Assembly (NCBI GenBank): GCA_027004315.1
Contig: JALTHV010000107.1
Span: 1-11,998 of the forward strand
Direction: 5' to 3'
Source: Deltaproteobacteria bacterium
GTDB lineage: Bacteria; Desulfobacterota; Dissulfuribacteria; Dissulfuribacterales; UBA3076
DNA: 11,998 bases
Every line of letters begins with the position of its first letter. Position 1 is the first letter of the stretch. The notes beneath the pieces were generated by a model. It had not been told where the DNA came from, ran no database searches, and was given only the letters and a program-made list of their open reading frames with translations. Both the position numbers and the translations under genes were made by a program. This document shows, one piece after another, positions 1-5,581 of this stretch.

Positions 1-170
1 GGAGCCAGGGTTTCCAATGCTGCAAAAACCAAGAAAACTACAGGGCTAACGCAAATCGTTTCCAAAAGAAGCACCCTGTGGTCGGTTACCAAAAAGAAAC
101 TCCACTTATTGAGAAGTTACATTAGATAACTTAAATAGCGATTCAGCCTCGGGGTGTGACGAAATCCTCA
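1..170. other. Non-coding stretch downstream of the HcyBio gene
   Basis: I see no convincing gene, RNA or terminator hairpin here. A 22-codon frame begins at the HcyBio stop codon (ATGA overlap) on the minus strand, but it is too short and featureless to call. The HcyBio partner gene (ferredoxin/NIL type) that might be expected here is absent. Confidence 0.5.
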
Positions 171-1352
171 TCATGAATGTTTGAATTGGGATGGCAAGAG
201 TTCCTGAGGCTCTCCGAGTACAAAGCGACCTTCAATAATCCATTTTTTAAGTATCTCACTTATCTCCCTTGCCCTGATATAGCTGGACAAAGAGGCGGTT
301 GGAATGTCTTTTCCATCTATCGTTATGGTTCCTTTCCTTAACTGGGCATAAGTTACCTCTAAAAGGCACTTATTTTTCCCATCAGGGTAATCACGCCCGT
401 AATCTACTACTGGGACTGGAATGTCCTCGTCTGATACCGCCGTCCACATGGCCATCTCTTCGTTGATGATAGGTATTGGTATCCCAAGTCCTACAGCCAT
501 GGAACAGCCATAACCAAGGATACTTACGCCCACCAGCCAACGAGGATCCATCTGCTTGAGATCGCCACTGACCATAAGAGTACCCGCGGCCCCTCGAGGT
601 ATGCCCCTTTCAGTCCGTGGGGTATCAGGGTGATGCTGTGTCCCTGCGGAAATTACATAGCCTACTCCACCTCCCAAAAAGATACGCGTGCCTATGCCAA
701 TAGTCTGATAGTAAGGGTCATTCAATAATGGATTCAACTGTCCAGAGGTACAATAATTGGCATTACCAAGCCTGGGTTTTAGGGTACCCATATATGAATA
801 TACGGTCTTGTCACCAAGATTGACCGCGCAATTATAATTCTGGCATGAATTCCTCGGATCACAGAGCCGGGCAAAAGGAAGGTCTGACAGAGTGACCTTT
901 TTGTCTATACGCTGTCTTGGATAGCAATGGGTCCCGTAGGCCTCGGCAACCAGATGTATTGCCTTGCCGGCCAACAAGTCCTGTATGACATGCCCTCCTC
1001 CATAGAGAAATTCGCCGGGATAGACTGTGTTGAGAGGATCATTTGATCGAGGTTCAGTAGCCCCTATATATACATCTATAGCCGCAAGACCCGCATAGGC
1101 CGGCACGCCATTAAACCACACCCGGGCGGCCTTTATCCCGGATATACTGGGACCAAGATTGATAAAGGCCCCTGAAGAACACATGGGAGAAAAGGTACCG
1201 GTTGTCACAACATCTACCTTTTTTGCTGCCCCTACTTCCCCATGCTTCCTGACTATGCCGATCATTTCCTCGGCGGTAACTACAACTGCCTGACCCGAGC
1301 GGATTTTCTCATTTATCTCTTGAATGGTCTTATTGACTTGATAGTGAGCCAT
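171..1352 (-). CDS. Homocysteine biosynthesis protein, DUF39/HcyBio family
   Basis: The 393-aa product matches the HcyBio (DUF39) family. In methanogens, family members work with a small ferredoxin-like partner to convert aspartate semialdehyde plus sulfide into homocysteine; the same role is assumed here, in the cytoplasm. Family hallmarks include TGTFSPMCSSG with Cys58, GTHCYPR with Cys143, a cysteine cluster (Cys164, 170, 175), and the Gly-rich stretch GTRIFLGGGVGYVISAGTQH. Cys58 and Cys143 are the best candidates for carrying sulfur. The protein ends without the C-terminal CBS domains of the archaeal long form. The start agrees with the family N-terminus, but only a weak ribosome-binding site is visible before it. 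The start lies inside the tail of a truncated upstream frame, so translation may once have been coupled. The usual ferredoxin/NIL-domain partner is not next to it in this window. Confidence 0.88.
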   Translation of the reverse strand: MAHYQVNKTIQEINEKIRSGQAVVVTAEEMIGIVRKHGEVGAAKKVDVVTTGTFSPMCSSGAFINLGPSISGIKAARVWFNGVPAYAGLAAIDVYIGATEPRSNDPLNTVYPGEFLYGGGHVIQDLLAGKAIHLVAEAYGTHCYPRQRIDKKVTLSDLPFARLCDPRNSCQNYNCAVNLGDKTVYSYMGTLKPRLGNANYCTSGQLNPLLNDPYYQTIGIGTRIFLGGGVGYVISAGTQHHPDTPRTERGIPRGAAGTLMVSGDLKQMDPRWLVGVSILGYGCSMAVGLGIPIPIINEEMAMWTAVSDEDIPVPVVDYGRDYPDGKNKCLLEVTYAQLRKGTITIDGKDIPTASLSSYIRAREISEILKKWIIEGRFVLGEPQELLPSQFKHS

Positions 1353-1474
1353 ATTATTTCTAATCCAGGATAGATACTTACCTTATAGCCTTTATTCTTT
1401 AGTGCCTCAACAATGGGCAAGAGATCCCCTTTCTTAAGCACCGGCAACCCTCCAACTTTATACCGACTCCCCCT
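1313..1474 (-). pseudogene. 5'-truncated gene remnant overlapping the HcyBio start
   Basis: The minus strand is open from about 1546 to a TAA at 1315-1313. After the miniature-element sequence ends near 1475, it reads a plausible protein piece, GSRYKVGGLPVLKKGDL followed by LPIVEALKNKGYKVSIYPG and then GLEIIWLTIKSIRPFKR. There is no usable start codon between the upstream stop and the protein-like part, and the 5' side is replaced by transposon-like sequence. I infer that this is the C-terminal end of a gene that once preceded HcyBio in an operon, overlapping it by about 40 bases in another frame, and that an element insertion or deletion removed its front. I do not recognise the family. It could also be a chance open frame. 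Confidence 0.35.
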
Positions 1475-1533
1475 AGCCAGCGGTAGCCTTTTAAAGGGTT
1501 TCAGTGCGGATGGCCGGGGACGTGAACAGTTAC
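1475..1533. mobile_element. Degenerate copy of the miniature inverted-repeat element
   Basis: This stretch shares AGCCAGCGGTAGCCTTTT, then AAGGGT and CAGTGCGGAT, with the complete element at 1649-1820. It then jumps directly to a right end (GGCCGGGGACGTGAACAGTTAC, split here as GGCCGGGGACG plus TGAACAGTTAC). The loop and right inner arm are missing, and no clear left terminus or target duplication is visible. The simplest reading is an internally deleted or decayed second copy. It lies against the broken reading frame at 1313-1474. Confidence 0.6.
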
Positions 1534-1648
1534 AGAGATAGAGCAGTTATAACAGAGTCATTAAGCCGCCCTTTGTCAATAGATCTAATTTATTTTATTT
1601 CACAGCAGGGCTCTCTGTAAATTCAATCCCGCTGAAATCCCCTATATC

Positions 1649-1820
1649 GTAACCGTTCACACCCCCTCCTGTTGCAACCGTCTACGTCCCCGGCCAGCGG
1701 TAGCCTTTTGAAGGGTCTCAGTGCGGATTAATGGGCAGAGTGCCCTGATTTTGTGCATCAGGCGATGCTCCTGAACCCCTTCAAAATGCTACCGCTGGCC
1801 GGGAGGATGTGAACAGTTAC
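1649..1820. mobile_element. Non-autonomous miniature transposon (MITE), IS66-like ends
   Basis: The 172-bp element starts GTAACCGTTCACA and ends TGTGAACAGTTAC, so the 13-bp termini are inverted copies with one mismatch. It is flanked by a perfect 8-bp direct repeat, CCTATATC, at 1641-1648 and 1821-1828. Inside, two arms of about 27 bp (about 1689-1715 and 1777-1803) pair as inverted repeats. The loop holds two small hairpins (GGGCA/TGCCC near 1733-1745 and TCAGG/CCTGA near 1758-1773). There is no coding capacity. GTAA termini with 8-bp duplications are characteristic of the IS66 family, so I infer mobilisation by an IS66-type transposase encoded elsewhere. The insertion lies just upstream of the promoter-like sequence for the small gene at 1900. 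Confidence 0.85.
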
Positions 1821-1830
1821 CCTATATCAG

Positions 1831-1859
1831 TTGACTTCTTTCCTGTAATCTCTTATGTA
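1831..1859 (+). promoter_or_regulatory. Possible sigma-70 promoter for the small basic gene
   Basis: TTGACT at 1831-1836 is followed after 17 bases by TATGTA at 1854-1859, about 40 bases before the start codon at 1900. The -35 match is good and the -10 match is only partial. The transposon's target duplication ends two bases before the -35 box. Confidence 0.35.
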
Positions 1860-1899
1860 CTAGCATACAAAATTTGAAAGCAGATTATAAGGAGGATAA

Positions 1900-2016
1900 A
1901 TGGCCAGGCATAAGAAGATCGAAAGGAAAAGAGAGATCGAAAGGAGACGCAGAAGGCGTGAAAAACGACGTAAGCTCCAGGCTAAGGGGTTATTACCTCC
2001 GCCAGCCAATTCGTAA
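1900..2016 (+). CDS. Small highly basic protein (38 aa), function unknown
   Basis: An ATG at 1900 is preceded by AAGGAGG at near-ideal spacing, and the frame runs 38 codons to TAA at 2014-2016. The protein starts MARHKKIERKREIE, continues with six consecutive arginines and a further Lys/Arg run, and ends in a Pro-rich tail, LLPPPANS. Seventeen of 38 residues are Arg or Lys, which suggests a single charged helix that could bind nucleic acid or the ribosome. I have an impression that similar short basic frames occur in other deltaproteobacterial genomes, but I cannot verify this. It converges tail-to-tail with larB, leaving an 11-base gap. The strong ribosome-binding site and the coherent composition are the main support for a real gene. 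Confidence 0.65.
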   Translation: MARHKKIERKREIERRRRRREKRRKLQAKGLLPPPANS

Positions 2017-2027
2017 TCCCCTACCCT

Positions 2028-2786
2028 TCATACCCGGTTAATCATGGCCGCAAGGGCCCCTGCGCCGAAACCATTGTCTATGTTTACTACCGCAACTCCT
2101 GCAGCACACGAGTTGAGCATAGTAAGCAATGGAGCAAGGCCCTGGAAGTTGGCCCCATAGCCCGTACTGGAGGGAACGGCTATCACAGGGACATTGACGA
2201 TGCCACCCAAGAGGCTGGGCAGGACTCCATCCATCCCCGCTACGGCCACTATAACGCTGGCTTCGTACAACTGGTCTAAACGGTTGAGTAATCTGTGGAC
2301 ACCTGCTACCCCAACATCATAGAGCCGCTTAAAAGGCTGTCCCATAAGCTCTAGGGTCAGGCAGGCCTCCTCTGCAACCGGCATATCGGCTGTACCGCCA
2401 GATACTATCAGTATAGTTCCCCGATTTGGCGGTCTGCTACTCGGTGCCTCTTTCCTCCAGGTAAGTGATCTGGATATAGGATGAAATTTTATCTCCGGTA
2501 TGGCCTGAAGGACGTCCCTTGACGCCTCCTCTGATACCCTGGTTACAAGTACTGGGCCGCCCATAGAGATCAATTTATTAATGATATCTATTAACTGTCC
2601 AGAGGTCTTCCCAGGCCCATAGACGACCTCTGGAAATCCCTTTCTGATCTGCCTGTGGTGATCGAGGCAGACCCAACCAAGGTCCTCAAAGGGCAATTTT
2701 TGAAGGATCTCTATCCCCTGGTCAATTGAGAGATCACCCCTTTTGATCGTCTCCAGTAATTCCCTGACTCTTTTCTCGCTATACAT
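2028..2786 (-). CDS. larB: Nickel-pincer cofactor biosynthesis protein LarB
   Basis: The 252-aa product is LarB, related to PurE-type carboxylases. LarB carboxylates the pyridinium ring of nicotinic acid adenine dinucleotide and splits the dinucleotide, giving the biscarboxylate precursor of the nickel-pincer cofactor. The N-terminal part has the family signature FEDLGWVCLDHHRQIRKGFPE (here residues 33-53, with D42-H43-H44). The C-terminal half has IVSGGTADMPVAEEA (about 128-141), DVGVAGVHRLL (157-167), PSSTGYGANFQG and NIDNGFGAG. Cys227 in LNSCAAG corresponds to the cysteine that attacks the substrate in characterised LarB. The length is normal. The chosen start fits the family, although no ribosome-binding site is clear upstream. 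No larA, larC or larE lies nearby, so the rest of the pathway must be elsewhere or absent. Confidence 0.92.
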   Translation of the reverse strand: MYSEKRVRELLETIKRGDLSIDQGIEILQKLPFEDLGWVCLDHHRQIRKGFPEVVYGPGKTSGQLIDIINKLISMGGPVLVTRVSEEASRDVLQAIPEIKFHPISRSLTWRKEAPSSRPPNRGTILIVSGGTADMPVAEEACLTLELMGQPFKRLYDVGVAGVHRLLNRLDQLYEASVIVAVAGMDGVLPSLLGGIVNVPVIAVPSSTGYGANFQGLAPLLTMLNSCAAGVAVVNIDNGFGAGALAAMINRV

Positions 2787-2810
2787 ACTTGATGGTTTCG
2801 TAAAAAATCC

Positions 2811-2900
2811 AGAACATCACGCAAAGTCGCCAAGGTGCAGGTTTTTTCTTTTAATAACAATAGATTGCCTTTGCGAGCTTTGCGTGAGAAAAAGACTTTT
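2811..2900. repeat. Palindromic intergenic repeat of the CGCAAAG type
   Basis: TCACGCAAAG at 2817-2826 pairs with CTTTGCGTGA at 2878-2887. The right arm also contains the motif CTTTGCGAGCTTTGCG in tandem. Similar palindromes built on CGCAAAG units are dispersed in many Desulfobacterota genomes. On the minus strand, TTTTTT follows the stem after about ten bases, so it could also help end transcription of the 2933-3511 gene, but the loop of about 50 bases makes it an untypical terminator. Confidence 0.5.
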
Positions 2901-2932
2901 TGCTAAGGCATCATACTCAGGATCTAAAAGAT

Positions 2933-3511
2933 CTATAGCCGCTCTAAATAGGCCTTAAGGGGTATTAATTGTTGCTCAAATTGTTCCTTGATTTCCAGAG
3001 ATAAGCGAGCCCATTCTTTTTTAAATTCAGGCAACGAGTCAAGATCACCAAGTTTTATCTTCATGCCATACTGCTCAGAAATGGCCTGCTGTATGCCACC
3101 GAGCTGGCTCTGCATCTGTGATTGCAACTGTGTATGATATTGATCCCGGGTCTGTTTATACTTCTTCAACAACTGTTCGATACGAAAGACAATATCATTT
3201 GCCACGCTACCCTTAAGCTCCATAAAGCCGTTCAAGGCCCTTTCGATGACTGACCACTGCTCTTCGTCCTTGGGTAACACAATATTTCTCAGCAATGTCT
3301 CTGTTGCTCCCTTTAACACCAGTGGCAACGTACTCCCAGAAATACCCCCAAGATCGCCCTTAAACTCCTTTTTTTTATCTTGTAGATACCTGGCAGCTAT
3401 TCGGCGGCCAAGATCCAGCCACTTTTTAGTCTCCAGTTCTTCTTTGCTGACGCGTCCCAGGCGATCCGCCTTTTCCATAGCAATTTCAAGAGAACTTCTA
3501 ATCTCTGCCAT
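2933..3511 (-). CDS. Conserved helical protein of unknown function (192 aa)
   Basis: I choose the start at 3511 (MAEIRSSLEIAMEKADRLG), which has AGGAG nine bases upstream. The longer open frame to 3673 runs into duplicated intergenic sequence and carries no such signal. The protein is almost entirely helical and charged: an N-terminal segment of about 50 residues ending in RRIAARYLQDKKKEFKG, a middle part, and a Gln-rich amphipathic stretch (about 115-150, THLQSQ/QMQSQLGG-like) followed by an acidic-basic C-terminal helix. There is no signal peptide or membrane segment. It resembles an uncharacterised deltaproteobacterial protein family (possibly the one catalogued as DUF6657, which I cannot confirm). 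It is probably a single-gene transcript reading away from the operon at 4031. Confidence 0.7.
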   Translation of the reverse strand: MAEIRSSLEIAMEKADRLGRVSKEELETKKWLDLGRRIAARYLQDKKKEFKGDLGGISGSTLPLVLKGATETLLRNIVLPKDEEQWSVIERALNGFMELKGSVANDIVFRIEQLLKKYKQTRDQYHTQLQSQMQSQLGGIQQAISEQYGMKIKLGDLDSLPEFKKEWARLSLEIKEQFEQQLIPLKAYLERL

Positions 3512-3526
3512 TTTAAAAAACTCCTG

Positions 3527-3762
3527 AATGAAGGTCGACAAAATTAAGATATCATAATGAAACCAGGATAAAGCATAATCATGTCGATCAAGGGAATCAA
3601 GCTGTTTAGAAGTTGCGAAAAAGGGGTAGCAAATCTTTGGCGACTTCTTTTTGATTGCCATAAAATCTTGCAAGTGCTAATATCTTAAATCTGTGGATTA
3701 TTCGGTGAATCAGCAGGATGTTAATCTCGGGGAGAAAGGGATTGTTCTTCCTGCCCATTTTA
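3527..3762. repeat. Tandem duplication, copy 1 (236 bp)
   Basis: This is the first of two near-identical units, together filling the gap between the divergent genes at 3511 and 4031. It begins four bases from the ribosome-binding site of the minus-strand gene. The copies differ by a handful of substitutions and two small indels (GCGAAAAAGGGG versus GCGAAAAGGGG, and GCGACTTCTTTTT versus GCGATTTTTTT). Junctions carry the heptamer TGAATGA (3525-3531), TAAATGA (3761-3767) and TGAATGA (3994-4000). On the minus strand this copy holds a 50-codon frame (3758-3606) starting MGRKNNPFLPEINILL. Confidence 0.9.
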
Positions 3763-3995
3763 AATGAAGGTCGACAAAATTAAGATATCATAATGAAACC
3801 AGGATAAAGCATAATCATGTCGATCAAGAAAATCAAGCTGTTTAGAAGTTGCGAAAAGGGGTAGCAAATCTTTGGCGATTTTTTTGATTGCCATAAAATC
3901 TTGCAAGTGCTAATATCTTAAATCTGTGGACTATTTGGTGAACCAGCAGGATGTTAATCTCGGGGAGAAAGGGATTGTTCTTCCTGCCCATTTTG
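3763..3995. repeat. Tandem duplication, copy 2 (233 bp)
   Basis: This is the second unit of the tandem pair, three bases shorter than copy 1. On the minus strand it holds a 49-codon frame (3991-3842) with the same start, MGRKNNPFLPEINILL, and a different frame (about 3893-3765) reading MAIKKIAKDLLPLFATSKQL and on to LSTFI. The copies carry different small indels. A sequence combining copy 1's GAAGTC with copy 2's shorter T-run would read as one frame of about 77 codons, which suggests both are decayed versions of a small gene. The far end also forms the upstream region of the operon at 4031. Confidence 0.9.
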
Positions 3996-4030
3996 AATGA
4001 TATAGACTCTACAATCAGACATTAAATCCG

Positions 4031-5581
4031 ATGAAAAATATCGACCAGAGTTCTTCTCCGGCCGGGATCGACAGATTGGCAGTGCAGGCTGCGAAAGCAG
4101 GATGTCGCTGGGTCCGTTTCAGTGAAGACATTGTTGCCGATCTTAAGATCCTCATTCCCCTGAATCTGGAAAGGTTGAAAGAGGAAGGGTGGTTTCCCTG
4201 GACCGTTTCCAAAAAAACGGCGACGGTGATCAGCTGCAGCCCCTCTCCCGAGTTGAAACGACGCTGCCAGGAGCAGTTAGGCGTGGAGGAGGTGGAGTTC
4301 GTCCTCTCCGACCGAGACAACCTGACCCGGATCATCGAACACAACCAGGACATTAATCACAAGTTCCCCCCCGAAGCGGGAAGGACACCTCTGGCCCTCG
4401 TCAGGACCTATCTCGCCAATCGCCGTTCCATGCTCTCCCTCTGCCGCACATTGCTGGCCAAAAGCCGCACTCACCTGGCCGTGGTCAGGACCGGATTCGC
4501 TTTCATTGCGATTGCCATCGTCTTTCTTCGTATCTTTACGAAGCTTCCCGGAAACGTCCTTTTCCCATTCCTGCTTCTGGAGGTCCCCATTCTCTCTTTT
4601 GGAATCTATATGATCCTTGCCCATATGTTGAAGTACATGCCGGCCCGGAAGGTCAACGATCTGCTCTCTTCTTGTCACCCGACCACTCCGACGGGGGGAA
4701 GCACGGTGCTTCAGGCCTCGAATGTGAAGAGCTTCCCGGCCTTTCACCGATCGGATGTTGTGCCGGGGGCGGAGACCCTTCGGCGCGGCTGGACACGACT
4801 TTCTCCAGTAATGCGGCGTCGTTTCCTTGCCTCCGACCGGACTGACTTTGCCGAGGAACGGACTACCCTAGCCTGTTTTCGGACCTGGATGGCGAACGTC
4901 CGCACCTGGCTCGCCTTTGTCCGCACGGGCGGCGCCTTTGTCGGCCTCGGCTCCGGGCTGATCCGGGCCTTCCCGAACAGTTCCTGGTTCTACTTCGATT
5001 TGAGCCTGGCAGGGATCGGATCCCTGATGATCTGCGAGGGACTCTTTTGGTATTTTAGAGGTTACCATTCCGGCAAGAAGAGTTTTAAGGCGGTTCTCCA
5101 TATGAATACAAAGGAGAGCGTATGGGATATCTTTTTCCCACACCGCCACGACAATTCACCGCTGGAACGGGTAGGACTGCCAATCGGTAAAGGGCATGCC
5201 CCCGGGATATGGGCGACAACGGGTCTGGCACTGGAACGGACCGTCCTGGCCGATCGGCGAAACGCTATGGCCCGTCTTCGAACAGTCATGGCGCGGATGC
5301 GGACCGGCTACTCCTTCATCCGGACCGGTCGGACCTTTTTCTTTATCGGCGCCACCTTTGCCGTCTACTTTCACAAAACCGACCTCTTCTGGTATGGATA
5401 CGAGACAGTCATGATGCTGGGAGGCCTCCTGCTGATAGGGGACGGTCTTCTCTGGGTCCTCCCCGCAAGCAAAGTCCGCAAACAGCTTCCTTATTGTAAT
5501 GCAGACATGAGTATTAATATCCCGGACTATGGTGTTCCCTGCCGTGACTGGGAGAAGATAGAGCTTCGTCATGATGAGTAG
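4031..5581 (+). CDS. Membrane protein: degenerate MshEN domain plus three DUF202-like modules
   Basis: The 516-aa product has a soluble N-terminus (about 20-107) resembling the second half of a GspE/PilB N-terminal (MshEN) domain: IPLNLERLKEEGWFPWTV, then a short sheet and a helix ending IIEHNQ. Three membrane modules follow. Each begins with heptads of the form xLAxxRT: Arg at 118, 125, 132, 139, 146, 153; at 270, 277, 284, 291, 298; and at 403, 410, 417, 424, 431. Each leads into RTGxxF and two hydrophobic helices (about 153-198, 298-342, 431-477). This matches DUF202/YidH/VTC1 proteins, which normally have one module and about two such heptads. No ribosome-binding site is evident before 4031, and an in-frame stop lies 36 bases upstream. 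It overlaps the next gene by 11 bases. The base composition is visibly more GC-rich than its neighbours. The function is unknown. Confidence 0.85.
   Translation: MKNIDQSSSPAGIDRLAVQAAKAGCRWVRFSEDIVADLKILIPLNLERLKEEGWFPWTVSKKTATVISCSPSPELKRRCQEQLGVEEVEFVLSDRDNLTRIIEHNQDINHKFPPEAGRTPLALVRTYLANRRSMLSLCRTLLAKSRTHLAVVRTGFAFIAIAIVFLRIFTKLPGNVLFPFLLLEVPILSFGIYMILAHMLKYMPARKVNDLLSSCHPTTPTGGSTVLQASNVKSFPAFHRSDVVPGAETLRRGWTRLSPVMRRRFLASDRTDFAEERTTLACFRTWMANVRTWLAFVRTGGAFVGLGSGLIRAFPNSSWFYFDLSLAGIGSLMICEGLFWYFRGYHSGKKSFKAVLHMNTKESVWDIFFPHRHDNSPLERVGLPIGKGHAPGIWATTGLALERTVLADRRNAMARLRTVMARMRTGYSFIRTGRTFFFIGATFAVYFHKTDLFWYGYETVMMLGGLLLIGDGLLWVLPASKVRKQLPYCNADMSINIPDYGVPCRDWEKIELRHDE

Noticed and set aside
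105..172. A 22-codon minus-strand frame starting in the HcyBio stop codon
   Set aside because: It is too short, lacks its own ribosome-binding site, and has no recognisable feature.
3512..3673. N-terminal extension of the 2933 gene to 246 aa
   Set aside because: The extension lies in duplicated intergenic DNA and reads a frame disrupted in the second copy, while the internal ATG at 3511 has a good AGGAG and a typical start.
3975..4006. Promoter for the 4031 operon (TTGTTC with TATAGA or GATATA)
   Set aside because: The spacing of 18-20 bases and poor box matches make it too weak to annotate, although a promoter must lie somewhere in this gap.
4388..4495. A CRISPR-like or satellite repeat suggested by 21-base periodicity
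   Set aside because: The repeats are conserved at protein level only (xLAxxRT); the DNA units differ and there are no spacers.
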